The notes under the pieces are model-generated. The model did no database searches and was not told where the DNA came from. It was given only the letters and a program-made list of their open reading frames with translations. From Triglochin maritima (lineage: Eukaryota; Streptophyta; Magnoliopsida; Alismatales; Juncaginaceae), in NCBI GenBank assembly GCA_963682175.1, contig OY821784.1, forward strand, positions 38,917,621 to 38,981,620: a stretch of DNA of 64,000 nucleotides, in the 5' to 3' direction. Positions 24,801 through 40,700 of the stretch are shown piece by piece. The position numbers and the translations under genes were made by a program. Positions within the stretch are counted from its first letter, which is position 1, and every line of letters begins with the position of its first letter.

Positions 24801-27800
24801 TTTTCATTTTTTTGATAAAATCCATAGACTATAGCTCACGAAATTTGATAAAAACACTCAGTTGGCAAATCCTTACTAATTCTTTAATTTTTGAGCGGTC
24901 TCATCTTACAAATGAATATTGGTAGATGAAAATGCTAAACGTATGCGTGTCAACGGAGATATTAGTTAGATTTTCATTGTTTTGATAAAATCCAAAGACT
25001 ATAACTCACAAACTTTGACAAAAACATTCAGTTGACAAATAATTACGATTTCTTTTATTTTTTAGGGGTCTCACGATACGAATGAATATTACGATGAAAA
25101 TATGAAACCTATGCATGTCAACGAAGATATTAGTTAGATTTTCATTGTTTTGAAAAAATCCAAAGGCTATAACTAACGAAATTTTATAAAAACCCTATGT
25201 TTGAAAATCCTTACCGTTTATTTAATTTTTTAGGGGTCTCACGATACGAATGCTTATTAGTAGATGAAAATGTTACACGTATGCGTGCCAACGAAGATAT
25301 TAGTTAGATTTTCATTTTTTGGATAAAATCCAAAGGCTACAACTCACGAAATTTGATTAAAACACTCTGTTTGCAAATCCTTACCGTTTCATTAATTTTA
25401 TAGGGCTTTCATGATACGAATGAATATTAATAGATGAAAATGTTAAACGTATGCTTGGCAACGGAGATATTAGTTAGATTTTTATTTTTTTTGATAAAAG
25501 CCAAAGGTAATAGCTCACGAAATTTGATAAAAACACTATGTTTGTGAATCCTTACTATTTCTAAAATTTTTGAGCGTACTCATGATACCAACAAATATTA
25601 GAAGATTAAAATGTTAAACGTAGGCGTGTCAACGGAGATAGTATATAGATTTTCATTTTTTTGATAAAATCCAAGACAATAGCTCACGAAATTTGATAAA
25701 AACACTCAGTTGGCATATCCTTATTAATTCTTTAATTTTTGAGTGGTCTCATCTTACAAATGAATATTAGTAGATGAAAATGCTAAACGTATGCGTGTCA
25801 ACGGAGATATTAGTTAGATTTTCATTGTTTTGATAAAATCCAAAGACTATAACTCACAAACTTTGACAAAAACATTCAGTTGACAAATAATTACGATTTC
25901 TTTTATTTTTTAGGGTCTCACGATACGAATGAATATTTTGATGTAAATATTAAACCTATGCTTGGCAACTGAGATGTTAGTTAGATTTTTAATTTTTTGA
26001 TAAAATCCAAAGGTTGTAGCTCACGAAATTCGATAAAAACACTCTGTTTGCGAATCCTTACTATTTCTATAATTTTTGAGCGTACTCATGATACCAACAA
26101 ATATTAGAAGATGAAAATGTTAAACGTAGGCGTGTCAACAAAGATAGTAATAGATTTTCATTTTTTTGATAAAATCCATAGACACTAGCTCACGAAATTT
26201 GATAAAAACATTCAGTTGGCAAATCCTTATTAATTCTTTAATTTTTGAGCGGTGTCATCTTACAAATGAATATTAGTAGATGAAAATGCTAAACGTATGC
26301 GTGTCAATGGAGATATTAGTTAGATTTTTATTGTTTTGATAAAATCCAAAGACTATTACTCACAATTTTTTGATAAAAACATTCAGTTGGCAAATAATTA
26401 TGATTTCTTTTATTTTTTAGGGGTCCCACGATACGAATGAATATTACGATGAAAATATTAAACGTATGCATGTCTACGAAGATATTAGTTAGATTTTCAT
26501 TGTTTTGATAAAATCCAAAGGCTATAACTAACGAAATTTGATAAAAACCCTATGTTTGAAAATCCTTACCATTTATTTAATTTTTTAGGGGTCTCACGAT
26601 ACGAATGCTTATTAGTAGATGAAAATGTTACACGTATGCGTGCCAACGAAGATATTAGTTAGATTTTCATTTTTTGGATAAAATCCAAAGGCTACAACTC
26701 ACGAAATTTGATTAAAACACTCTGTTTGCAAATCCTTACCGTTTCATTAATTTTATAGGGCTTTCATGATACGAATGAATATTAGTAGATGAAAATGTTA
26801 AACGTATGCTTGGCACCGAAGATATTAGTTAGAATTTTATTTTTTTGATAAAATCGAAACGCTTTAACTCACGAAATTTGATACAAACTCCAAATTTGCA
26901 AATCCTAACCGTTTATTTAATTTTTTAGGGGTATCACGATACGAATGATTATTTGTAGATGAAAATGTTACACGTATGCGTGACAACGAAGATATTAGTT
27001 AGATTTTCATTTTTTGGATAAAATCCAAAGGCTACAACTCACGAAATTTGATTAAAACACTCTGTTTGCAAATCCTTACCGTTTCATTAATTTTATAGGG
27101 CTTTCATGATAGGAAAGAATATTAGTAGATGAAAATGTTAAACGTATGCTTGGCAACGGAGATATTAGTTAGATTTTTATTTTTTTTTGATAAAAGCCAA
27201 AGGTAATAGCTCACGAAATTTGATAAAAACACTATGTTTGTGAATCCTTACTATTTCTATAATTTTTGAGCGTACTCATGATACCAACAAATATTAGAAG
27301 ATTAAAATGTTAAACGTAGGCGTGTCAACGGAGATAGTATATAGATTTTCATTTTTTTGATATAATCCATAGACAATAGCTCACGAAATTTGATAAAAAC
27401 ACTCAGTTGGCAAATCCTTATTAATTCTTTAATTTTTGAGCGGTCTCATCTTACAAATGAATATTAGTAGATGAAAATGCTAAACGTATGCGTGTCAACG
27501 GAGATATTAGTTAGATTTTCATTGTTTTGATAAAATCCAAAGACTATAACTCACAAACTTTGACAAAAACATTCAGTTGACAAATAATTACGATTTCTTT
27601 TATTTTTTAGGGTCTCACGATACGAATGAATATTTTGATGAAAATATTAAACCTATGCTTGGCAACTGAGATGTTAGTTAGATTTTTAATTTTTTGATAA
27701 AATCCAAAGGTTATAGCTCACGAAATTCGATAAAAACACTCTGTTTGCGAATCCTTACTATTTCTATAATTTTTTAGCGTACTCATGATACCAACAAATA

Positions 27801-30160
27801 TTAGAAGATGAAAATGTTAAACGTAGGCGTGTCAACAAAGATAGTAATAGATTTTCATTTTTTTGATAAAATCCATAGACACTAGCTCACGAAATTTGAT
27901 AAAAACACTTAGTTGGCAAATCCTTATTAATTCTTTAATTTTTGAGTTGTGTCATCTTACAAATGAATATTAGTAGATGAAAATGCTAAACGTATGTGTG
28001 TCAATGGAGATATTTGTTAGATTTTCATTGTTTTGAAAAAACCCAAAGACTATACCTCACAAATTTTGATAAAAAATTCAGTTGGAAAATACTTAGGATT
28101 TCTTTTATTTTTTAGGGTCTCACGATACGAATGAATATTTTGATGAAAATATTAAACGTATGAATGTCAACGAAGATATTAGTCAGATCTTCATTGTTTT
28201 GATAAAATCCAAAGGCTCTAACTAACGAAATTTGATAAAAACCCTATGTTTGAAAATCTTTACCGTTTCTTTAATTTTTTGGGGGTCTCATGAAACGAAT
28301 GAATACTAGTAGATGAAAATGTGAAACGTATGCATGGCAATGGAGAGATTAGTTGAATTTTCATTTTTTTGATAAAATACAAATGATATATATAAGTATA
28401 TAACACACGAAATTTGATAAAAACACTCTTTTAGGCAATCATTACCGTTTCTTTAATTTTTAGGGGTTTGATGATACGAATGAATATTAGTAGATGAAAA
28501 TGTTAAACGTATGCTTGGCATCAAAGATATTAGTTAGAATTTTATAGTTTTGATAAAATCCAACGGCTATAACTCACGAAGTTTGTTAAAAACTCCACAT
28601 TTGCAAATCCTGATCGTTTATTAGTAGATGAAATCCAAAGGCTATATCTGACGAAATTTGATTAAAACACTCTGTTTGCAAATACTTACAATTTCATTTA
28701 TTTTTTGGGGGTGTCATGATACGAATGAATATTAGTAGATGAAAATGTTAAACGTATGCTTCGCAATGGAGATATTAGTTATATTTTATTTTTGGATAAT
28801 TTCGAAGGCTATAGCTCACGATTTTTTTAAAAACACTCTGTTTGCGAATCCTTACTATTTCTATAATTTTTGAGCGTACCCATGATACCAACAAATTTTA
28901 GAAGATGCAAATGTTAAACGTAGGTGTGTCAACAGAGATAGTATATAGATTTTCATTTTTTTGATAAAATCCATAGACTATAGCTCACGAAATTTGATAA
29001 AAACACTCAGTTGGCAAATCCTTACTAATTCTTTAATTTTTGAGTGGTCTCATCTTACAAATGAATATTAGTAGATTAAAATGCTAAACGTATGCGTGTC
29101 AACGGAGATATTAGTTAGATTTTCATTGTTTTGATAAAATCCAAAGACTATAGCTCACAAATTTTAATAAAAACATTCAGTTGGCAAATAATTTCGATTT
29201 CTTTTATTTTTTAGGGGTCTCACGATACGAATGAATATTACGATGAAAATATTAAACATATGCATGTCAACGAAGATATTAGTTAGATTTTCATTGTTTT
29301 GATAAAATACAAAGGCTATAACTAACGAAATTTGATAAAAACCCTATGTTTGAAAATCCTTACCGTTTCTTTAATTTTTTTGGGGTCTCATGAAACGAAT
29401 GAATATTAGTAGATGAAAATGTGAAACGTACGCATGGTAACGGAGAGATTAGTTGAAATTTTCATTTTTTGATAAAATCCAAATGATATGTATATAAGTA
29501 TATAACACACGAAAATTGATAAAAACACTCTTTCTGGCAATCTTTACCATTTCTTTAATTTTTTAGGGTTTGATGATACGAATGAATATTAGTAGATGAA
29601 AATGTTAAACGTATGCTTGGCATCGAAGATATTAGTTAGAAATTTATTTTTTTGATAAAAGACAAACGCTATAACTCACGAAATTAGATAAAAACTCCAA
29701 ATTTGCAAATCCTAACCGTTGATTTAATTTTTAGGGGTCTCACGATACGAATGATTATTAGTAGATGAAAATGTTACACGTATGCGTGCCAACGAAGGTA
29801 TTAGTTAGATTTCATTTTTTTGATAAAAGCCAACGGCTATAACTCACGAAATTTGATTAAAAGACTGTGTTTGCAAATCCTTACCGTTTCATTAATTTTA
29901 TAGGGATTTCATGATACGAAAGAATATTAGTAGATGAAAATGTTAAACGTATCCTTGGCAACGGAGATATTAGTTAGTTTTTATTTTTTTGAAAAAATCA
30001 AAACGCTATAACTCACTAAATTTGTTAAAAACTCCAAATTTGCAAATCCTAATGGTTTATTTAAATTTTTAGGGGTCTCACGATACGAATGAATATTAGT
30101 AGATGAAAATATTAAACGTATGCATGTGAACGAAGATATTAGTTAGATTTTCATTGTTTT

Positions 30161-33100
30161 GATAAAATCCAAAGGCTATAACTAACGAAATTTGATAAAA
30201 ACCCTATGTTTGAAAATCCTTACCGTTTCATTAATTTTTTTGGGGTCTCATGAAACGAATGAATATTAGTAGATGAAAATGTGAAACGTATGCATGGCAA
30301 CGGAGAGATTAGTTGAATTTTCATTTTTTTGATAAAATACAAATGATATATATAAGTATATAACACACGAAATTTGATAAAAACACACTTTTTGGCAATA
30401 CTTACCATTTCTTTAATTTTTTAGGGGTTTCATGATACACATGAATATTAGTAGATGAAAATGTTAAACGTATGCTTGGCATCGAAGATATTAGTTAGAA
30501 TTTTATTTTTTTGATAAAATCCAAAGGCTATAACCCACGAAATTTGTTAAAAACTCCCAATTTGCAAATCCTAATCGTTTATTTAATTTTTTAGGGGTCT
30601 CACTATACGAATGATTATTAGTAGATGAAAATGTTACACGTATGCGTGACAACGAAGATATTAGTTAGATTTTCATTTTTTTGATAAAAGCCAACAGTTA
30701 TAACTCACGAAATTTGATTAAAAGACTGTGTTTGGAAATCCTTATCATTTCGTTAATTTTATAGGGCTTTCATGATACGAATGAATGTTAGTAGATGAAA
30801 ATGTTAAACGTATCCTTGGCAACGGTGATATTAGTTAGATTTTTATTTTTTTGATAAAATCAAAACGCTATAACTCACTAAATTTGTTAAAAACTCCAAA
30901 TTTGTAAATCCTAATGGTTTATTTAATTTTTTAGTGGTCTCACAATACGAATGATTATTAGTAGATGAATATGTTACACGTATGCGTGCCAACGAAGATA
31001 TTAGTTAGATTTTCGTTTGTTTGATAAAATCCAAAGGCTACAACTCACGAAATTTGATTAAAACACTTTGTTTGCAAATCCTTACCGTTTCATTAATTTT
31101 TAGTGGTCTCATGATACGAATTAATATTAGTACTTGAAAATTTTAAACATATGCTTGGCAACTGAGATATTAGTTATATTTTTATTTTTTGATAAAATTC
31201 GAAGGCTATAGCTCAAGAATTATTTTAAAAACACTATGTTTGCGAATCCTTACTATTTCTATAATTTTTGAGCGTACTCATGATACCAACAAATATTAGA
31301 AGATGAAAATGTTAAACGTAGGCGTGTCAACGGAGAGAGTATATAGATTTTCATTTTTTTGATAAAATCCATAGACTATAGCTCACGAAATTTGATAAAA
31401 ACACTCAGTTGGCAAATCCTTATTAATTCTTTAATTTTTGAGTGGTCTCATCTTACAAATGAATATTGGTAGATGAAAATGCTAAACGTATGCGTGTCAA
31501 CGGAGATATTAGTTAGATTTTCATTGTTTTGATAAAATCCAAAGACTATAACTCACAAACTTTGACAAAACATTCAGTTGACAAATAATTACGATTTCAT
31601 TTATTTTTTAGGGGTCTCACGATACGAATGAATATTAGTAGATGAAAATATTAAATGTATGCATGTCACCGAAGATATTAGTTAGATTTTCATTGTTTTG
31701 ATAAAATCCAAAGGCTATACCTAAGAAATTTGATAAAAACCCTATGTTTGAAAATCCTTACCGTTTCTTTAATTTTTTTGGGGTCTCATGAAACGAATGA
31801 ATATTAGTAGATGAAAATGTGAAACGTATGCATGGCAACGGAGAGATTAGTTGAATTTTCATTTTTTTGATAAAATACAAATGATATATATAAGTATATA
31901 ATACACGAAATTTGATAAAAACACACCTTTTGGCAATCCTTACCATTTCTTTAATTTTTTAGGGGTTTCATGATACACATGAATATTAGTAGATGAAAAT
32001 GTTAAACGTAAGCTTGGCATCGAAGATATTAGTTAGAATTTTATTTTTTTGATAAAATCCAAAGGCTATAACTCACGAAATTTGTTAAAAACTCCCAATT
32101 TGCAAATCCTAATCGTTTATTTAATTTTTTAGGGGTCTCACTATACGAATGATTATTAGTAGATGAAAATGTTACACGTATGCGTGACAACGAAGATATT
32201 AGTTAGATTTTTATTTTTTTGATAAAAGTCAACGGTTATAACTTACGAAATTTGATTAAAAGACTGTGTTTGGAAATCCTTACCATTTCATTAATTTTAT
32301 AGGGCTTTCATGATACGAATGAATATTAGTAGATGAAAATGTTAAACGTATCCTTGGCAACGGAGATATTAGTTAGATTTTTATTTTTTTGATAAAATCA
32401 AAATGCTATAACTCACTAAATTTGTTAAAAACTCCCAATTTGCAAATCCTAATGGTTTATTTAATTTTTTAGGGGTCTCACAATACGAATGATTATTAGT
32501 AGATGAAAATGTTACACGTATGCGTGCCAACGAAGATATTAGTTAGATTTTCGTTTGTTTGATAAAATCCAAAGGCTACAACTCACGAAATTTGATTAAA
32601 ACACTCTGTTTGCAAATCCTTACCGTTTCATTAATTTATAGGGGTCTCATGATACGAATTAATATTAGTACTTGAAAATTCTAAACATATGCTTGGCAAC
32701 TGAGATATTAGTTATATTTTTATTTTTTGATAAAATTCGAAGGCTATAGCTCACGAATTATTTTAAAAACACTATGTTTGCGAATCCTTACTATTTGTAT
32801 AATTTTTGAGCGTACTCATGATACCAACAAATATTAGAAGATGAAAATGTTAAACGTAGGCGTGTCAACGGAGAGAGTATATAGATTTTCATTTTTTTGA
32901 TAAAATCCATAGACTATAGCTCACGAAATTTGATAAAAACACTCAGTTGGCAAATCCTTATTAATTCTTTAATTTTTGAGCGGTCTCGTCTTACAAATGA
33001 ATATTGGTAGATGAATATGCTAAACGTATGCGTGTCAACGGAGATATTAGTTAGATTTTCATTGTTTTGATAAAATCCAAAGACTATAACTCACAAACTT

Positions 33101-34700
33101 TGACAAAAACATTCAGTTGACAAATAATTACGATTTCTTTTATTTTTTAGGGGTCTCACGATACGAATGAATATTACGATGAAAATATGAAACGTATGCA
33201 TGTCAACGAAGATATTAGTTAGATTTTCATTATTTTGAAAAAAATCCAAAGGCTTTAACTAACGAAATTTTATAAAAACCCTATGTTTGAAAATCCTTAC
33301 CGTTTCTTTAATTTTTTGGGGGTCTCATGAAACGAATGAATATTAGTAGATGAAAATGTGAAACGTATGCATGGCAACGGAGAGATTAAATGAATTTTCA
33401 TTTTTTTGATAAAATACAAATGATATATATAAGTATATAAGACACGAAATTTGATAAAAACACACTTTTTGGCAATCCTTACCATTTATTTAATTTTTTA
33501 GGGGTTTGATGATACGAATGAATATTAGTAGATGAAAATGTTAATTGTATGCTTGGCATCGAAGATATTAGTTAGAATTTTATTTTTTTGATAAAATCCA
33601 AAGGCTCTAACTCACGAAATTTGATAAAAACTCCAAATTTGCAAATCCTAATCGTTTATTTAATTTGTTAGGGGTCTCACTATAGGAATGATTATTAGTA
33701 GATTAAAATGTTACACGTATGCGTGCCAACGAAGATATTAGTTAGATTTTCATTTTTTTGATAAAAGCCAACGGCTACGACTCACGAAATTTGATTAAAA
33801 CACTCTGTTTGCAAATCCATACCATTTCATTAATTTTATAGGGCTTTCATGATACGAATGAATATTAGTAGAAAATGTTAAACGTATCCTTGGCAACGGA
33901 GATATTAGTTAGAATTATATTTTTTTGATAAAATCCAAACGCTATAACTCACAAAATTTGTTAAAAACTCCTAATTTGCAAATCCTAACCGTTTATTTAA
34001 TTTTTTAGGGGTCTCACGATAGGAATGATTATTAGTAGATGAAAATGTTATACGTATGCGAGCCAACGAAGATATTAGTTAGATTTTCATTTTTTGGATA
34101 AAATCCAAAGGCTACAACTCACGAAATTTGATCAAAACACTATGTTTGCAAATCCTTACCATTTCATTCATTTTATAGGGTTTTCATGATAGGAATGTAT
34201 ATTAGTAGATGAAAATGTTAAATGTATCCTTGAAAACAGAGATATTTGTTAGTTTTTTTATTTTTTTTGATAAAATCCAAAGGCTATAACTCACGAAATT
34301 TTATAAAATCACTGTGTTTGCAAATCTTAACCATTTATTTAAATTTTTAGGGGTCTCACGATAGGAATGATTATTAGTAGATGAAAATGTTATACGTATG
34401 CGTGCCAACGAAGATATTAGTTAGATTTTCATTTTTTTGATAAAATCCAAAGCTACAACTCACGAAATTTAATTAAAACACTCTGTTTGTAAATTCTTAC
34501 CATTTCATTCATTTTATAGGGTTTTCATGATACAAATGAATATTAGTAGATGAAAATATTAAACGTATCCTTGGCAACAAAGATATTTGTTAGTTTTTTT
34601 ATTTTTTTGATAAAATCCAAAGGTTTATTCTCACGAAATTTGATAAAAACACTATGTTTGCAAATCTTAACCGTTTATTTAATTTTTAAGGGTCTCACGA
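30161..34700. repeat. Higher-order repeat, 1538-1539-bp unit (9 monomers)
   Basis: The long-type monomer landmark AAATGATATATATAAGTATA occurs at 30341, 31879 and 33418, giving exact spacings of 1538 and 1539 bp, equal to eight 170-bp monomers plus one 182-bp monomer. Monomer types follow in the same order in each unit, with occasional one-base differences. Confidence 0.88.
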
Positions 34701-37700
34701 TACGAATGAATATTAGTAGATTAAAATGTTAAACGTATGCGTGCCAACGAAAATATTAGTTAGATTTTCATTTTTTTGATAAAATCAAAAGGCTATAACT
34801 CACGAAATTTGATCAAAACACTCTGTTTGCAAATCCTTACCGTTTCATTAATTTTTTAGGTGTCTCATGATACAAATTAATATTAGTACTTGAAAAGGTT
34901 AAACATATGCTTGGCAACGGAGATATTAGTTATGTTTTTTTTGATAAAATTCAAAGGCTATAGCTCACGAAATTTGATAAAAACACTCTGTTTGCGAATC
35001 CTTACTATTTCTAAAATTTTTGAGCGTACTCATGATACCAACAAATTTTAGAAGTTGAAAATGTTAAACGTAGGCGTGTCAACTGAGATAGTATATAGAT
35101 TTTCATTTTTTTGATAAAATCCATAGACTACAGCTCACGAAATTTGATAAAAACACTCAGTTGGCAAATCCTTACTAATTCTTTGATTTTTGAGCGGTCT
35201 CATCTTACAAATGAAATTAGTAGATGAAAATGCTAAACGTATGCGTGTCAACGGAGATATTAGTTAGATTTTCATTGTTTTGATAATATCCAAAGACTAT
35301 AGCTCACAAATTTTGATAAGAACATTCAGTTGGCAAATACTTACAATTTCTTTTATTTTTTAGGGGTCCTCACGATACGAATGAATATGACGTTGAAAAT
35401 ATTAAACGTATGCATGTCAACGAAGATATTAGTTAGATTTTCATTGTTTTGATAAAATCCAAAGGCTGTAACTAACGAAATTTGATAAAAACCCTTTGTT
35501 TGAAAATCCTTACCGTTTCTTTAATTTTTTGGGGGTCTCATGAAACGAATGAATATTAGTAGATGAAAATGTGAAACGTACGCATTGCAACAGAGAGATT
35601 AGTTGAAATTTTCATTTTTTTGATAAAATCCAAATGATATATATAAGTATATAACACACGAAATTTGATAAAAACACTCTTTTTGGCAATCGTTACCATT
35701 TCTTTAATTTTTTAGGGATTTGATGATACACAGGAATATTAGTAGATGAAAATTTTAACCGTATGCTTGGCATCGAAGATATTACTTAGAATTTTATATT
35801 TTTGATAAAATCTAAAGGCTATATCTCACGAAATTTGTTAAAAACTCCGAATTTGCAAATTCTAATCGTTTATTAAATTTTTTAGGGGTCTCACAATACG
35901 AATGATTATTAGTAGATGAAAATGTTACACGTATGCGTGCCAACGAAGATATTAGTTAGATTTTCATTTTTTGGATAAAATCCAAAGGCTAAAACTCATG
36001 AAATTTGATTAAAACACTCTGTTTGCAAATCATTACCGTTTCATTAATTTTATAGGGCTTTCATGATACGAATGAATATTAGTAGATGAAAATGTTAAAC
36101 GTATGCTTGGCAACTGAGATATTAGTTAGATTTTTAATTTTTTTGATAAAATCCAAAGGTTATAGCTCACGAAATTCGATAAAAACACTCTGTTTGCGAA
36201 TCCTTACTATTTCTTTAATGTTTGATAAAATCCAAAGGCTGTAACTAACGAAATTTGATAAAAACCATATGTTTGGAAATCCTTACCGCTTCTTTAATTT
36301 TTTGGGTGTCTCATGAAACGAATGAATATTAGTAGATGAAAATGTGAAACGTATGCATGGCAACAGAGAGATTAGTTGAATTTACATTTTTTTGATAAAA
36401 TCCAAATGATATATATGAGTATATAACACACGAAATTTGATAAAAACACTCTTTAGGGGTCTCATAATACGAATTAATATTAGTACTTGAAAATGCTAAA
36501 CCTATGCTTGGCAACGGAGATATTAGTTATATTTTTATTTTTTGAAAAAAATCGAAGGTTATAGCTCACGAAATTCGATAAAAACACTCTGTTTGCGAAT
36601 CCTTACTATTTCTATAATTTTTGAGCGTACTCATGATACCAACAAATATTAGAAGATGAAAATGTTAAACGTAGGCGTGTCAACAAAGATAGTAATAGAT
36701 TTTCATTTTTTTGATAAAATCCATAGACACTTGCTCACGAAATTTGATAAAAACATTCAGTTGGCAAATCCTTATTAATTCTTTAATTTTTGAGCGGTGT
36801 CATCTTACAAATGAATATTAGTAGATGAAAATGCTAAACGTATGCGTGTCAATGGAGATATTAGTTAGATTTTCATTGTTTTGATAAAATCCAAAGACTA
36901 TTGCTCACAATTTTTTGATAAAAACATTCAGTTGGCAAATAATTACGATTTCTTTTATTTTTTAGGGGTCCCACGATACGAATGAATATTACGATGAAAA
37001 TATTAAACGTATGCATGTCAACGAAGATATTAGTTAGATTATCATTGTTTTGATAAAATCCAAAGGCTATAACTAACGAAATTTGATAAAAACCCTATGT
37101 TTGAAAATCCTTACCGTTTCTTTAATTTTTTGGTGGTCTCATGAAACGAATGAATATTAGTAGATGAAAATGTAAAGGTATGCATGGCAACGGAGAGATT
37201 ACTTGAATTTTCATTTTTTTGATAAAATCCAAATGATATATATAAGTATATAACACACGAAATTTGATAAAAACACTCTTTTTCGCAATCCTTACCATTT
37301 CTTTAATTTTTTAGGGGTTTCATGATACGAATGAATATTAGTAGATGAAAATGTTAAACGTATGCCTGGCGACGGAGATATTAGTTAGTTTTTTATTTTT
37401 TTGATAAAATCCAAATGCTATAACTCAAGAAATTTGATGAAAACACTATGTTTGCAAATCTTAACCGTTTATATAATTTTTTAGGGGTCTAATGATATGA
37501 ATGAATATTAGTAGATGAAAATGTTAAACTTATGCGTGCCAACGAAGATATTAGTTAGATTTTCAAATCCTTACCGTTTCAATAATTTTTTAGGTGTCTC
37601 ATGATAGGAATTAATATTAGTAGTTGAAAATGTAAAACATATGCTTGGCAACGGAGATATTAGTTATATATTTTTTTGGATAAAATTCGAAGGCTATAGC

Positions 37701-40700
37701 TCACGAAATTTGATAAAAACACTCTCTTTGCGAATCCTTACTATTTCTATAATTTTTGAGCGTATTCATGATACCAACAAATTTTAGAAGATGAAAATGT
37801 TAAACGTAGGCCTGTCAACGGAGATAGTATATACATTTTCATTTTTTTGATAAAATCCATAGACTATAGCTCAAGAAATTTGATAAAAACACTCTGTTGG
37901 CAAATCCTTACTAATTCTTTAATTTTTGAGCGGTCTCATCTTACAAATGAATTTTAGTAGATGAAAATGCTAAACGTATGCGTGTCAACGGAGATATTAG
38001 TTAGATTTTTATTGTTTTGATAAAATTCAAAAACTATAGCTCACAAATTTTGATAAAAACATTCAGATGGCAAATACTTACGATTTCTTTTATTTTTTAG
38101 GGGTCTCACGATACGAATGAATATTACGACGAAAATATTAAACGTATGCATGTCAACGAAGATATTAGTTAGATTTTCATTGTTTTGATAAAATCCAAAG
38201 GCTATAACTAACGAAATTTGGTAAAAACCCTATGTTTGAAAATCCTTACCGTTTCTTTAATTTTTTGGTGGTCTCATGAAACGAATGAATATTAGTAGAT
38301 GAAAATGTGAAAGGTATGCATGGCAACGGAGAGATTACTTGAATTTTCATTTTTTTGATAAAATCCAAATGATATATATAAGTATATAACACACGAAATT
38401 TGATAAAAACACTCTTTTTCGCAATCCTTACCATTTCTTTAATTTTTTAGGGTTTTCATGATACGAATGAATATTAGTAGATGAAAATGTTAAACGTATG
38501 CCTGGCGACAGAGATATTAGTTAGTTTTTTATTTTTTTGATAAAATCGAAAGGCTATAACTCAAGAAATTTGATGAAAACACTATGTTTGCAAATCTTAA
38601 CCGTTTATTTAATTTTTTAGGGGTCTAACGATATGAATGAATATTAGTAGATGAAAATATTAAACGTATGCGTGTCAATGGAGATATTAGTTAGATTTTC
38701 ATTGTTTTGATAAAATTCAAAGACTATAGCTGACAAATTTTGATAAACACATTCAGATGGCAAATACTTACGATTTCTTTTATTTTTTAGGGGTCTCACG
38801 ATACGAATGAATATTACGATGAAAATATTAAACGTATGCATGTCAACGAAGATATTTGTTAGATTTTCATTGTTTTGATAAAATCCAAAGGTTATAACTA
38901 ACGAAATTTGATAAAAACCCTATGTTTGAAAATCCTTACCGTTTCTTTAATTTTTTGGGGTCTCATGAAAGGAATGAATATTAGTAGATGAAAATGTGAA
39001 ACGTATGCATGGCAACAGAGAGATTAGTTGAACTTTCATTTTTTTGATAAAATCCAAATGATATATATAACTAAATAACACACGTAATTTGATAAAAACA
39101 CTCTTTTTCGCAATCCTTACCATTTCTTTAATGTTTAGGGTTTTCATGATACGAATAAATATTAGTAGAAGAAAATGTTAAACGTATGCCTGGCGACGGA
39201 GATATTAGTTAGTTTTTTATTTTTTTGATAAAATCCAAAGGCTACAACTCAAAAAATTTGATGAAAACACTATGTTTGCAAATCTTAACCGTTTATTTAA
39301 TTTTTTAGGGGTCTCACAATATGAATGAATATTAGTAGATGAAAATGTTAAACGTATGCGTGCCAACGAAGATATTAGTTAGAATTTCATTTTTTTGATA
39401 AAAGCCAACGGCTATAACTCACGAAATTAGATTAAAACACTATGTTTACAAATCCTTACCATTTCATTAATTTTATAGGGCTTTCATGATACGAATGAAT
39501 ATTAGTAGATGAAAATGTTAAACATATCCTTGGCAACGGAGATATTAGTTAGAATTTTATTTTTTTAATAAAATTCAAACGCTATAACTCACAAAATTGG
39601 TTAAAAACTCCAAATTTGCAAATCCTAACTGTTTATTTAATTCTTTAGGGGTCTCACGATACGAATGATTATTAGTAGATGAAAATGTTATACGTATGCG
39701 TGTCAACGAAGATATTAGTTAGATTTTCCTTTTTTTGATAAAATCCAAAGGCTACAACTCACGAAATTTGATTAAAACACTCTGTTTGCAAATCCTTACC
39801 ATTTCATTAATTTTATAGGGTTTTCATGATACAAATGTATATTAGTAGATGAAAATGATAAACGTATCCTTGGCAACAAAGATATTTGTTAGATTTTTTA
39901 TTTTTTTGATAAAATCCAATGGCTATAACTCACGAAATTTGATAAAAACACTGTGTTTGCAAATCATAACCGTTTGTTTAATTTTTTAGGGGTCTCACGA
40001 TACGAATGAATATTAGTAGATGAAAATGTTAAATGTATGCGTGCCAATGAAGATATTAGTTAGATTTTATTTTTTGATAAAAACACTCTGTTTGCAAATC
40101 CTTACTGTTACATTAATGTTTTAGGTGTCGCATGATAGGAATTAATATTAGTAGTTGAAAATGTAAAACATATGCTTGACAACGGAGATATTAGTTATAT
40201 TTTTTTTGGATAAAATTCAAAGGCTATAGCTCACGAAATTTGATAAAAACACTCTATTTGCGAATCCTTACTATTTCTATAATTTTTGAGCGTACTCATG
40301 ATACCAACAAATTTTAGAAGATGAAAATGTTAAACGTAGGCCTGTCAACGGAGATAGTATATAGATTTTCATTTTTTATAAAATCCATAGACTATAGCTC
40401 ACGAAATTTGATAAAAACACTCAGTTGACAAATCCTTACTAATTCTTTAATTTTTGAACGGTCTCATCTTACAAATGAATATTAGTAGATGAAAATGCTA
40501 AACGTATGCATGTCAACGGAGATATTAGTTAGATTTTCAATGTTTTGATACAATTCAAAGACTATAGCTGACAAATTTTGATAAAAACATTCTGATGGCA
40601 AATACTTACGATTTCTTTTATATTTTAGGGGTCTCACGATACGAATGAATATTACGATGAAAATATTAAACGTATGCGTGTCAACGGAGATATTAGTTAG

